From contig JAPKZQ010000046.1 in assembly GCA_026393675.1 (NCBI GenBank), positions 62,001 through 126,000 on the forward strand: a stretch of DNA of 64,000 bases, written 5' to 3'. The translations under genes and the position numbers were made by a program. This DNA comes from Acidobacteriota bacterium. Its GTDB lineage: Bacteria; Acidobacteriota; Vicinamibacteria; Vicinamibacterales; JAKQTR01. Position 1 is the first letter of the stretch. Every line of letters begins with the position of its first letter. The notes beneath the pieces were generated by a model. That model saw only the letters and a list, made by a program, of their open reading frames with translations. It did no database searches and had not been told where the DNA came from. Shown here piece after piece: positions 55,111-63,760 of this stretch.

Positions 55111-56543
55111 GAGCGCAACTCCTTGTTCACACCATCACGGCTCACCGTCGCGGTGAGCCCGTTGATTCCCGTGACACACACGTGTTCCCCGGCCTCGATC
55201 GCCTCGCTGGCGTGCGCAGTCCAGGTTTCGCCGTGCACCGCTATCTGACCTTCACCACCGGCTGGAATCGGCGTCAGGGCCCTGCCGCGCTCACCGATCA
55301 TGCCGGCCGCGCCGGTCACCGACCGCCGTCGTTGCGAGATCACCGCGAGGCGTACGAGGAACAGCAGAATGGCCGACAGCGCGAGGACCACCGGCACGAT
55401 CAGGCCCAGGCTGACGCGTAGCTCCGGCGTGGGCGCATCGATCAGGATCATCGAGCCCAGCAGCAGGCTGACGATGCCCCCAACAGCCAGCACGCCGTAG
55501 CTGGTGACTTTGATTTCGAGCACGAGCAAGACGAGGCCGAACAGGATCAGCAGCGCGCCCGCGTAGTTGATGGGAAGCACCTGAAACGTGAAAAACGCGA
55601 GGAGCAGGCAGATGCCCCCGACCACGCCTGGCAGCACCGCACCAGGCGACCACAGTTCGATGGTGAGGCCAAGGACGCCGAGGCTGAGCAGGATGTACGC
55701 GATGTTCGGATGCGCCAGCGTGCCAAGGACCCGCTGGCGGAACGACATGTCGATCACCTCCACGCGCGCGCCGGCCACCTGCAGCCGTTGTGCGCGGGCG
55801 CGGTCGAATCGCTGGACCTCGCGGCCATCCAGCTTCCGCAGCAGATCGGGCACGTCGGTGGCGATCAGGTCGATGAGCGCGGGCACGGCGTTGAGCGCCT
55901 CCGATTCGGTGAACGCCCGACTGTCGGTGACCGCCTGTTCCGACAACTGCACGTTGCGGCCACGGCCCGCAGCGAGCGTTCGCGCGTAGGCGGCCACATC
56001 CGACGCCGCCTTCTTCGCGACCGTCTCGTCCATCTTCTCGCCCTGCCCCGACACCGGATGCGCCGCCCCGATATGCGTGCCGGGCGCCATCACCGCGACA
56101 TCCGCGGCAATGGTGATGAGGAACCCCGCCGACGCCGCTCGCGCGCCAGACGGCGCCACGAACACCACGATCGGCGTCTTCGCCGCGAGCATCCTGGTGA
56201 TGATCGTGCGCGTGGAATCGACCAGTCCGCCCGGCGTTTCGAGGGTGAAGATCAGAAGCGCCGCCCCCTGCTCGTCGGCCCGCGAGATCGCCTCGACCAT
56301 GAACTCGGCCGACACGGGGTGGATGAGGGCGTCAACGTGGGCGACCAGCACGAGCGGACTGCTCGACGACGGTCTGCCTGTTTCACCCTGGATGCCGGCT
56401 TTCGCCGGCATGACGCCACCAGGTGATTGGGCGACGGCGTGGGTGGGCTGCCAGGGGACGCTGGCAAGCGCCAGCAAGACGCCCAACCAACAGGCGCCGC
56501 GGATGGCGTACCGACGGGCTTCGAACCGGGCAGATGCAGACAT
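55107..56543 (-). CDS. NfeD-family membrane serine protease (ClpP class)
   Basis: The 478-residue protein has a signal peptide and a ClpP-class protease domain: [15 protein letters not shown], then the nucleophile Ser in [35 protein letters not shown] follows, with the catalytic Lys probably in [14 protein letters not shown]. Four or five membrane helices come next (about residues 285-395), then a C-terminal NfeD OB domain ([19 protein letters not shown]). It cleaves the slipin C-terminus in homologues. Its N-terminal linker contains VMPAKAGIQ, the translation of a REP-type palindrome. Confidence 0.9.
   Translation of the reverse strand: MSASARFEARRYAIRGACWLGVLLALASVPWQPTHAVAQSPGGVMPAKAGIQGETGRPSSSSPLVLVAHVDALIHPVSAEFMVEAISRADEQGAALLIFTLETPGGLVDSTRTIITRMLAAKTPIVVFVAPSGARAASAGFLITIAADVAVMAPGTHIGAAHPVSGQGEKMDETVAKKAASDVAAYARTLAAGRGRNVQLSEQAVTDSRAFTESEALNAVPALIDLIATDVPDLLRKLDGREVQRFDRARAQRLQVAGARVEVIDMSFRQRVLGTLAHPNIAYILLSLGVLGLTIELWSPGAVLPGVVGGICLLLAFFTFQVLPINYAGALLILFGLVLLVLEIKVTSYGVLAVGGIVSLLLGSMILIDAPTPELRVSLGLIVPVVLALSAILLFLVRLAVISQRRRSVTGAAGMIGERGRALTPIPAGGEGQIAVHGETWTAHASEAIEAGEHVCVTGINGLTATVSRDGVNKELRS
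56389..56414. repeat. REP-type palindrome inside the NfeD gene
   Basis: ATGCCGGCTTTCGCCGGCAT and flanks form a hairpin (ATGCCGGC/GCCGGCAT) that is among the most common dispersed palindromes of GC-rich bacteria. Here it lies in frame in the coding sequence and yields the residues MPAKAGIQ between the signal peptide and the protease domain. Confidence 0.8.
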
Positions 56544-56581
56544 GACGCGCGCTCCAGTCAGACGCGCGCTGATTATATCCC

Positions 56582-56705
56582 CTTAGTGCTTCGACTCGTA
56601 GCTACAGTGGCGTATTCTCGCGGGGCGATCTGGTCAACAAACTCGCTCAGCACTAAGTCCTGAGGGAATACGTTCGTCACCGAACGTATGAATCGAAGGA
56701 CTTAG
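56582..56705 (-). terminator. Nested inverted repeats after the TPR gene
   Basis: On the minus strand CTAAGTCCT (from 56705) pairs with AGGACTTAG (56661-56653). It encloses a second perfect hairpin ATACGTTCG/CGAACGTAT (56668-56689) with a TCAC-type loop. The outer stem contains the TAA of the TPR gene. A further pair, CTTAGTGCT (56582-56590) and AGCACTAAG (56649-56657), overlaps it, so alternative folds are possible. It probably terminates the TPR transcript and separates it from the NfeD promoter. Confidence 0.55.
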
Positions 56706-58930
56706 GCGGACATCCCGGGGCCTCGCTTCAGCCGTTCGAGCAACTGCTGCGCCTGCGTGGATGCCGGATCGAGTGCCAAGGCCCGCTCCGCTTCACTGCG
56801 GGCGAGGTCCAGGGTCTTGGCCTCGAGATACCCTTCGGCGAGCCCCAGGTGCGCGGCGGCGGTCTCCTGGCTCCAGAGCGAGATCTTGAAGGCCTCGATC
56901 GCCTCCCGCAACCGCCCTGTCCGCAGGCAGATCCGGCCGACCAGCAGGTTGGCCTCCGCGTCGTAGGGCGCCAGGTACAGGGCCCGCTTCAATTCAGGTT
57001 CGGCCTCGCGGTCGTTGTCCTGATCGAAGAAGCGGCGGCCACGGTCCAGGTAGAACACGGCCAGCTCGCGCTGATCGCGCTGGCCAATCATCTCCACGGT
57101 TGCATCGACGCGCTCGGCTCGCGGTGGCTCGATCGCCTCTTTGAGCCGCTCCTGGCCGCGGGCCGGACTCGCCGCCGCAGTTTTGAGGTCGAGCATGTCG
57201 TACGAGGACGAGAGCCGTTGGGCAAGCGAGAGTTCACGGGTCGCCTCGGCGCTCTGACCGGCCGCCTGCAACACCGTGGCGAGCAGCGCGTGGGCGGCGC
57301 CATCGGCCGGACTCAGGCGCACCGCCTCGCGCAGCCACGAGGCCGCCGCCTGGGCGTCACCATCGAGCCACGTCGCGTAGCCCAGGTTGAAGACGTAGTC
57401 CGGATCAAGCTGGTCCAGGGTGCGCGCGTCCGAAAAGTACGTTGCCGCCCGGGCTGCCTCAGCCGGCAGGGTCGTCGCTCGCAGACGTACGACGCCCAGG
57501 TTGTTCTGGATAATCGCGGACGGCGCGCGCTGCCGCAGACCGGTCAGCAGTCGATAGGCGTCCGCGTACTCGCCGACGTGAATGTGGGAGACCGACGCCA
57601 GGAATCGGGCCTCCACGGCCACCGGCGAGGTGTCCGGCACGGCCCGCACGGCCTCGAGCGCGGCCCGATGTTCACCCGCCGCCGTATGCGCCTGCCACAG
57701 CGCGATGCGCGCGACGTCGTAGCTCGGGGCTGCCTGCAGCGCGGTGTGCAGGAATCTCACTTGCGCCGCCGGCGTCTGCGCGAGCAACCCTTTGATGTAG
57801 GCCTCAAAGGCGGCCAACGGAGGTGGCGAAGACCCGAGTGCCGGCCGCTCCGTATCGGAGACGGCCGATGACGATGCCATGCCCGCCGCCAGCCGGTCGA
57901 CAATCGCGAACAACTCCTGGAGCTTCCCGCGAACGACAACCGGCGGATCGAGCCGGCCCTGCCACAAGCGAAGCCGGCGCGCGGTGAAGACCAGCGCATC
58001 GCCTTCCGACGTCACCGAGCCAATCACGATATCGGTAGCCCCCACCAACTGTCCGATGCGCACGACCGTCGCCCGGCTGAGCGCCGCGAACGGCGGCACC
58101 TGCAATCGCTCGAAGGCGCGCAAGCGTTCGTACCGAACCATGGCGTCGACGCCGGCGCCCCGCAGGCGCTCGGTCAACAGGACGGCCGACGCTTCTCCGA
58201 GCCAGGAGAACCGCGGATCGCGCGTTGCATTCTCGAACGGCATCACCAGCACGCGTTCGCGCGACGCGGCCACAGGCGCGGCGGTCTGAGCGTGCAACAA
58301 CCCAGGCATCAGCACACACACCATCGCGAGCAACGGCACGACGATCGACACCACCTGCCGCGGCCTGATGGGACCAACCGTCACAGCGCACTGTCCATCT
58401 CCTCGAGCCTGGCACTGCTCAACCGCGACGTCGACTTCCACGTCCAGCGCCTGAGCCATGCCGCGGGCAACGGCGGCGTAGTACACGCAGAGCGCGGTAG
58501 CCGACGCGGCTCGCACGTCACAGAAGAGCGACCGCTGGAGCACGAATATGCCACGTCCGCCCTTCCACCGCATCGACGCCCGCGTTTCCTGCCACGTGTC
58601 GACAGCGATGCGCCGCGCCAGCCGGCCAGCGGCGCGCACCCGTAGACGCCACGGCAGTCGCCGCAGCCAGGCCCGCCGGAGCGGCGTCAGTTCATCGATG
58701 GTCCATTGCGCCGTCAATTCTCCTGCTCGCGTCATCACGGCGTTGTATACATCGTCTTCCTGCCTGAGGAAACTGAAGACCGCGCGCATCGCGCCGAGGG
58801 TGACGCGCCTCGACCGCATCCGCCGGGAATTGATCCACGACTCGTAGAACTCGAGCCGCATCGGCAGCCGTTCCGAAATGGCCTGATGGAGGCTGGCGAC
58901 GAGCATCCGACCGATTACCGTCTCACTCAT
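56702..58930 (-). CDS. V4R-like / FlgO-like / TPR membrane protein
   Basis: The 742-residue protein has three parts. Residues 1 to about 190 look like a V4R (4-vinyl reductase type) ligand-binding domain, ending VEQCQARGDGQCAVTVGP with the typical Cys pair. A membrane segment follows (VVSIVVPLLAMVCVLMPGLL). Residues about 225-330 resemble the FlgO/TolB-like domain (VLVMPFENATRDPRFSWLGE ... VGATDIVIGSV). From about 370 to the end are TPR repeats (NNLGVVRLRA, AYDVF-like NLGYATWLDGDAQAAASWLR, AHLGLAEGYLEAKTL). It could pass a cytoplasmic signal to periplasmic partners. Function unknown. Confidence 0.7.
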   Translation of the reverse strand: MSETVIGRMLVASLHQAISERLPMRLEFYESWINSRRMRSRRVTLGAMRAVFSFLRQEDDVYNAVMTRAGELTAQWTIDELTPLRRAWLRRLPWRLRVRAAGRLARRIAVDTWQETRASMRWKGGRGIFVLQRSLFCDVRAASATALCVYYAAVARGMAQALDVEVDVAVEQCQARGDGQCAVTVGPIRPRQVVSIVVPLLAMVCVLMPGLLHAQTAAPVAASRERVLVMPFENATRDPRFSWLGEASAVLLTERLRGAGVDAMVRYERLRAFERLQVPPFAALSRATVVRIGQLVGATDIVIGSVTSEGDALVFTARRLRLWQGRLDPPVVVRGKLQELFAIVDRLAAGMASSSAVSDTERPALGSSPPPLAAFEAYIKGLLAQTPAAQVRFLHTALQAAPSYDVARIALWQAHTAAGEHRAALEAVRAVPDTSPVAVEARFLASVSHIHVGEYADAYRLLTGLRQRAPSAIIQNNLGVVRLRATTLPAEAARAATYFSDARTLDQLDPDYVFNLGYATWLDGDAQAAASWLREAVRLSPADGAAHALLATVLQAAGQSAEATRELSLAQRLSSSYDMLDLKTAAASPARGQERLKEAIEPPRAERVDATVEMIGQRDQRELAVFYLDRGRRFFDQDNDREAEPELKRALYLAPYDAEANLLVGRICLRTGRLREAIEAFKISLWSQETAAAHLGLAEGYLEAKTLDLARSEAERALALDPASTQAQQLLERLKRGPGMSA

Positions 58931-58977
58931 TTTTCTGCTAACGTAACGGCTTGGTACCCGGTGTGCCGGGGCGCCAT

Positions 58978-59568
58978 ATGTCCACTGCAGCGATTCTTGC
59001 CGGAGGCCGAGCCCGCCGCCTGGGCGGCCGGGACAAAAGCCAACTCGTCATTGACGGCCAGACGATTCTCGACCGCCAACTGCATGTGCTGCGCCGCTGC
59101 GCCGACCGCGTGGTCATTATCGCCGACGATCTGGCCCGCTTCGCGGACATCGGCGTGCCCGTCTTCGGAGATCTCGTGCCTGACGCCGGAGCCCTCGGCG
59201 GCATTTACACGGCTCTGGCCATCGCGAAAGAACCCGTGCTGGTCATCGCGTGCGACATGCCCTATCTCACCGCACCGTTTCTGACCCGCGTAATGGAAGC
59301 CGCGCAGGATGCCGATGTCGCCGTGCCCCACGCCGCCGACGGGTACCACCCGCTCTGCGCGTGCTACACCCAGGCGTGTGCCGAGCCCATTCGGCAACGC
59401 CTGGACGCTGGAGTGCTGAAAGTGCTCGATCTGTTTCGCGATGTGCACGTGCGAACCATCGACCCGATTGAGATCGCCGCCTTCGATCCGGACGGCCTTC
59501 TGTTGCTCAATATCAATACACCCGACGACCTGGCCCGCGCCGAACGTGGTCATGGTCGATTGGCGTGA
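58978..59568 (+). CDS. mobA: Molybdenum cofactor guanylyltransferase
   Basis: MobA joins GMP to molybdopterin to make the MGD cofactor. From ATG 58978 the 196-residue protein has the nucleotidyltransferase signature AAILAGGRARRLGGRDKSQL with the conserved Lys. It also has LGGIYTALAIAKEPVLVIACDMPYL (metal-binding Asp) and a C-terminal LLNINTPDDLARAE, as in MobA. An earlier ATG at 58951 would add nine residues. It is divergent from the TPR gene and precedes argS by 60 bp. Confidence 0.88.
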   Translation: MSTAAILAGGRARRLGGRDKSQLVIDGQTILDRQLHVLRRCADRVVIIADDLARFADIGVPVFGDLVPDAGALGGIYTALAIAKEPVLVIACDMPYLTAPFLTRVMEAAQDADVAVPHAADGYHPLCACYTQACAEPIRQRLDAGVLKVLDLFRDVHVRTIDPIEIAAFDPDGLLLLNINTPDDLARAERGHGRLA

Positions 59569-59628
59569 CATCAGTCATCGTAGATTCAGGATCCCAAGCG
59601 AGTCAACGAGGCCCGAGATGAACCGCAC

Positions 59629-61668
59629 ATGATTTTGTCGATTCAGGACACGATTCGGACCCGCGTCATCGCCGCCGTCAAGCAATTGTACGGCCTTTCG
59701 CCATCAGATCTGCCTTATGTGGCGTTAGCGGGAACGCCCAACCGCGCGCTGGGCGATCTGGCGGTGCCGCTGGCCTTCGAGTTGGCCCGTCGCCTTCGAA
59801 AAGCCCCGAAGCTCATCGGTCAGGAGATCGCGGCCACGCTTGGGGCGATTCCGGGCATCGCCCGCGTGGACTGCGCGGCCAACGGGTATCTGAACTTCTA
59901 CTTCGATCGCGTCTCGTACCTGACGGATCGGTTGTCCGGGCGCGTGTCGGCAGCCGTCGCCGCCCAGGCACCGGCGAAGACGATCGTCGAACACACGGCG
60001 ATCAACCCCAACAAGGCCGCGCACATCGGCCACCTGCGCAACGCCGCCCTGGGCGACACGCTGGTGCGTGCGCTCAGGTTCCTCGGGAACCCGGTCGAAA
60101 TCCAGAACTACATCGACGACACCGGAGTCCAGGTCGCCGACGTCGTTGTGGGATTTCAGCAACTCGAGCACCAGACGCTTGCCGATGTTGAAGCCATCGC
60201 CTCGCGGCCGCGTTTCGACTACTACTGTTGGGATCTTTACGCCCGGGTGACCGAGTGGTACGCCGGCGACAAGGAGCGACTGGCGATCCGCGCACGAACG
60301 CTGCACGATCTCGAGCGCGGCGAAGGTGAGGCTGCCGCCATCGCCGCCTTCGTCGCCGATCGCATCGTCGGCTGCCACTTGAAAACGATGGCCCGGCTCA
60401 ACGTCCAGTACGACCTGCTCACGTGGGAGGGCGACATCCTGCGGCTCCACTTCTGGAACCGCGCGTTCGAGACGTTGAAGGCGCAGGGCACGGTCTACTT
60501 CCAGCCAACTGGCCGACTCGCGGGATGCTGGGTGATGCGGATCGAAGACGAGACCTCCGCCGCGGTGGAGGTTGAAGGCGAATTGTCAGGCGACGCGCCT
60601 GGCGATGCGGCGACAGACGAGGGCGATCAGGCCGAGAAGGTTATCGTGCGATCCAACGGGACGGTGACCTACGTCGGTAAGGACATGGCGTACCAGTTCT
60701 GGAAGTTCGGACTGCTCGACCGGGACTTCCACTATCGCCTTTTTGGCGCACCAGGCAAGGACGGTCCTCTGTGGGCCACGTCGTCATCGCCGACATCCGA
60801 TGAGGCGTCGAGGCCGGCGTTTGGCAAGGGTCACACGGTTTACAACGTGATTGACGTGCGGCAGTCTTACCTGCAGAAACTGCTGAAGCAGGCACTGGCC
60901 GCCGCCGGTCATCCTGGCGAAGCGGAACGTTCCGTGCACTTCTCGTACGAAATGGTGGCGCTCTCACACCAGACGGCGCGGCAGCTTGGGTACGATGCCG
61001 AAGCGAACGATACGACGAAACCGTTTGTCGAGGTGTCCGGCCGGAAGGGCCTGGGCGTCAAGGCCGACGACCTGATCGACACGCTCATCGCGAAGGCCCG
61101 CGGCGAAGTCGCCAAGCGCAATGCGGAACTCCCGCCTGCCGAGCAGCAGCGGACGGCCGAAATTATCGCCGTCGCGGCGGTGCGGTATTTTCTCGTGCGG
61201 TTCTCGCGAGGCAAGGTCATCGCCTTCGATATCGATGAGGCGCTGAGCTTCGAGGGCGAGAGCGGCCCCTACCTGCAGTACGCCGTGGTGCGCGCAAACA
61301 ACATTTTCCAGAAGCTGAGCGAGCGCGACGGCCTGGACACGGCGCAGGTGACGGCCCGGTTGGCCACGACCGACTCGGCCGAACTGCGCGACAGCCTGGA
61401 CGACCATGGACTCTGGGCACTGGTGCTCGAGAGTTCGCGACTCGACGATATCGCGCAGCAATCGGTGCGCGGCCTGGAGTTCTCGGTGCTGGCCAAGTGG
61501 GCGTTCGGGCTGGCGCAGATGTTCAACGGGTACTATCATCGCTATCCCGTCCTGAACGAGGAGCGGGGCGACGCGAAGATCTGGCGGGCGGCGGGCGTCG
61601 CGTACTTCCGCACGCAGATGACGCGGGCATTGGATCTGATGGGCATCGAGGTGCCAGCCCGGATGTAG
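59629..61668 (+). CDS. argS: Arginyl-tRNA synthetase
   Basis: The 679-residue class I enzyme charges tRNA-Arg. It has the N-terminal Add-1 domain (LGDLAVPLAFELARRLRKAP). The HIGH motif lies in INPNKAAHIGHLRNAALGD, with NYIDDTGVQVADVV after it. The KMSKS equivalent appears as VSGRKGLGVKADDLID, a divergent form in which the first Lys-Met is lost. C-terminal anticodon helices include SYLQYAVVRAN-like GPYLQYAVVRANNIF and LAQMFNGYYHRYPVL. It is about 100 residues longer than E. coli ArgS, partly through an insert around residues 320-345. Confidence 0.94.
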   Translation: MILSIQDTIRTRVIAAVKQLYGLSPSDLPYVALAGTPNRALGDLAVPLAFELARRLRKAPKLIGQEIAATLGAIPGIARVDCAANGYLNFYFDRVSYLTDRLSGRVSAAVAAQAPAKTIVEHTAINPNKAAHIGHLRNAALGDTLVRALRFLGNPVEIQNYIDDTGVQVADVVVGFQQLEHQTLADVEAIASRPRFDYYCWDLYARVTEWYAGDKERLAIRARTLHDLERGEGEAAAIAAFVADRIVGCHLKTMARLNVQYDLLTWEGDILRLHFWNRAFETLKAQGTVYFQPTGRLAGCWVMRIEDETSAAVEVEGELSGDAPGDAATDEGDQAEKVIVRSNGTVTYVGKDMAYQFWKFGLLDRDFHYRLFGAPGKDGPLWATSSSPTSDEASRPAFGKGHTVYNVIDVRQSYLQKLLKQALAAAGHPGEAERSVHFSYEMVALSHQTARQLGYDAEANDTTKPFVEVSGRKGLGVKADDLIDTLIAKARGEVAKRNAELPPAEQQRTAEIIAVAAVRYFLVRFSRGKVIAFDIDEALSFEGESGPYLQYAVVRANNIFQKLSERDGLDTAQVTARLATTDSAELRDSLDDHGLWALVLESSRLDDIAQQSVRGLEFSVLAKWAFGLAQMFNGYYHRYPVLNEERGDAKIWRAAGVAYFRTQMTRALDLMGIEVPARM

Positions 61669-61686
61669 CGTCCGGATGACGCAGGT

Positions 61687-61753
61687 AATCACTCCGGGAG
61701 TGATTGTGTCAACGCGAGGATTGTGCCAAGAGGCAATCACTCCGGGAGTGATT
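61687..61753. promoter_or_regulatory. Two perfect 19-bp palindromes before the amidotransferase gene
   Basis: AATCACTCCGGGAGTGATT occurs at 61687-61705 and again at 61735-61753, 48 bp centre to centre, each followed by GTGTC. They lie between the argS stop (61668) and the start at 61774. Two imperfect copies lie before clpC (26369-26418). Perfect dyad symmetry and repetition suggest a dimeric DNA-binding regulator. Confidence 0.65.
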
Positions 61754-61773
61754 GTGTCGGAAGAGAATGAGTC

Positions 61774-62457
61774 ATGCAGCCACTGATTGCGGTCAGCCCT
61801 TGCCGAGCGCTTCCCGACTACCAGGAGTCCATCCGCCGGGCGGGTGGCGAGCCTCGCGTGCTGGACCCGAGCGTCGATTGCGCCGACGAGGTCGTGACCT
61901 GGTGCCGCGGCTTGCTGCTGACCGGCGGCCCGGACGTCGATCCGGCGCGCTACGGCGAGCCGCGACATTCGTCCGTGTCCGAAATTGACAGCGCCCGCGA
62001 CGAGTACGAGATTGGCCTGATCAGCAAGGCGCTCGCGGCAGACGTCCCCGTCCTGGCGATCTGCCGTGGGATGCAGGTGATGAACGTGGCGTGCGGCGGC
62101 ACGCTGGTGCAGGACATCCCGTCGCAGGTCTTTGGCGCCCTGGAACACGCGATGAAGACGCCGCTCTTTGGCCTCGCCCATGAAGTGTGGGTGGTGCGCG
62201 GGAGCATCCTGTGGACGTTGATGCAGAACGAACTGAAGGACGCCGAGGCGCTCGACGTCAACAGCCGCCATCACCAGAGCGTCAAGCGCGTGGCCGAGGG
62301 GTTCGACCAGTCGGCAACGGCTCCTGATGGCGTGATCGAGGGCATGGAGCGCAGGGGCGCGACGTTCTGTGTGGGTGTGCAGTGGCACCCGGAGAACTTC
62401 TGGCGCACCGGCGAGTTCAGGCCTCTTTTCGACGGCTTCATCGCCGCCGCTCAGTAG
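61774..62457 (+). CDS. Class I glutamine amidotransferase, PuuD-like
   Basis: The 227-residue protein matches gamma-glutamyl-gamma-aminobutyrate hydrolases. It has LLLTGGPDVDPARYGEP, the nucleophile elbow PVLAICRGMQVMNVACGG with Cys, GTLVQDIPSQ, and the catalytic His and Glu in VGVQWHPENFW. VNSRHHQSVKRVAEGF is also typical. PuuD acts in putrescine breakdown; with speA in the window a polyamine link is tempting but unproven. Two perfect palindromes lie in its leader and may control it. Confidence 0.86.
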   Translation: MQPLIAVSPCRALPDYQESIRRAGGEPRVLDPSVDCADEVVTWCRGLLLTGGPDVDPARYGEPRHSSVSEIDSARDEYEIGLISKALAADVPVLAICRGMQVMNVACGGTLVQDIPSQVFGALEHAMKTPLFGLAHEVWVVRGSILWTLMQNELKDAEALDVNSRHHQSVKRVAEGFDQSATAPDGVIEGMERRGATFCVGVQWHPENFWRTGEFRPLFDGFIAAAQ

Positions 62458-62460
62458 CAG

Positions 62461-63759
62461 TCAGCGGACCAGCACGGCGAGGACTTCGACGTGGGCCGTG
62501 GTCGGGAACAAGTCGAATCCTTGAATGGCGTGCAGGTGGTAGCCCGCGTCCACGAACCGGCGCACGTCACGGGCGAAGGTCGCCACATCACACGACACGA
62601 AGACGACGCGATCGGCGCCAAGCCCGAGCGCGCCCGCCATCGCCTCGCGTGACATCCCGGTGCGGGGCGGGTCGAGGATGAGCGTACCGGGGCCGACCCC
62701 GGTCCTCTCCTGGACGAAACGCTCGACCGAGGTGTGACGCACCATAATGGACCGGCTGTAGGGTTGCGCGTTGACCTTCAAGTCGGCCGCCGAGGCCGGA
62801 TGCCCCTCAACCGCGGTGACCGCGTGCCGCCCTGTGGCCGCCAGGCACACACCAAACAGGCCGACACCGGCGTACAGATCAACGACTGGGCCGGCCGGAC
62901 ACGCGGCGACGACCGACGCAACCAACTGATCCAGGAGGAAGCGGTTGCCCTGGAAGAACGCCCGCACGTGTCGGCGAAACCTGATCGGTGTGACGGCAGA
63001 CGCGTCGGCACAACCGGAAAGTTGGAGGGCGTCCTCTACGAATGGACTTCCAGACACGATGCGCTCCGCCCGCATGGCGGGGTGGGACCACGACAGGCCG
63101 GTGACGCCAGGCACAGGGCCGAGTTCCTCGGGGAGCTCAAGCCGTGCGTCAGGTGCCAGGTCGATGTGCACCGCGCGCATGTCGCCGCTGCGGTTCTCAG
63201 AGACGTCGAGGTCGGCTGCCCCGGTCAACCCTGCCTCGCGGAGCATCTCTGCGACGGCATCAAGCGCGAGCGCCGTCTCTGGAAGCAGTTGTCCGGACTC
63301 CCGCACGTCGCAGATGCGATGCGTGTTCTCGAGAAAGAACCCGATGCGCCCGTTGCGCACGTGCACCCGGGCCCGCATGCGGTAGCCGCGCTCGGGCGAC
63401 GGCATCACGGCGATCACGTCGGGTGGATCGAGCCGCGCCAGCCTCTTGAGCCCGTCGCGGATGATCTCGCCCTTCAGACGCGTCTGCTCGGGATACTCGA
63501 TGTGCGCGTAGACAGCTCCTCCACAACGCGGATCGTCGGTCACCGTTCGTCGAGCGAGATGCGGCTCGAGGGCCTCTTCGACCACGGCGTAGGCCATTGA
63601 TCGCTCCACCCGTTCGATACGCACCCGCGCCAACTCGCCGGGTATGGCCCCGGCCACGAGCAGCACACAGCCGTCGTGACGCGCAATCATGCGACCGCCC
63701 GCCACCGGTTTTTCCGGCGTCACCGTCACGAGGTCTCCGACCTTCAGCGCATCGGCCAC
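62461..63759 (-). CDS. TrmA/RlmD-family RNA (uracil-5-)-methyltransferase
   Basis: The 432-residue protein has an N-terminal TRAM domain (GDLVTVTPEKPVAGGRMIARH). A central RNA-binding part and a C-terminal Rossmann methyltransferase follow. SAM is bound at PVVDLYAGVGLFGVCL, the substrate site is TLILDPPRTGMSREAM, and the nucleophile Cys is in VVFVSCDVATFARDV. It methylates C5 of a uridine in rRNA or tRNA. Of the four Cys that hold the 4Fe-4S cluster in RlmD, only one (DDPRCGGAVY) is left, so this is a cluster-free type. It is convergent with the amidotransferase gene. Confidence 0.87.
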   Translation of the reverse strand: MADALKVGDLVTVTPEKPVAGGRMIARHDGCVLLVAGAIPGELARVRIERVERSMAYAVVEEALEPHLARRTVTDDPRCGGAVYAHIEYPEQTRLKGEIIRDGLKRLARLDPPDVIAVMPSPERGYRMRARVHVRNGRIGFFLENTHRICDVRESGQLLPETALALDAVAEMLREAGLTGAADLDVSENRSGDMRAVHIDLAPDARLELPEELGPVPGVTGLSWSHPAMRAERIVSGSPFVEDALQLSGCADASAVTPIRFRRHVRAFFQGNRFLLDQLVASVVAACPAGPVVDLYAGVGLFGVCLAATGRHAVTAVEGHPASAADLKVNAQPYSRSIMVRHTSVERFVQERTGVGPGTLILDPPRTGMSREAMAGALGLGADRVVFVSCDVATFARDVRRFVDAGYHLHAIQGFDLFPTTAHVEVLAVLVR

Positions 63760-63760
63760 G

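Noticed and set aside
58930-58960. CTGCTAACGTAACGG between the TPR gene and mobA, resembling an attC box
   Set aside because: No complementary GTTRRRY partner and no GC-rich imperfect palindrome within 150 bp on either side.
60964-62388. A 474-codon minus-strand frame across the argS end and the amidotransferase gene
   Set aside because: Shadow of two well-supported plus-strand genes. Its only striking residues (TITPGVI) come from the two palindromes.
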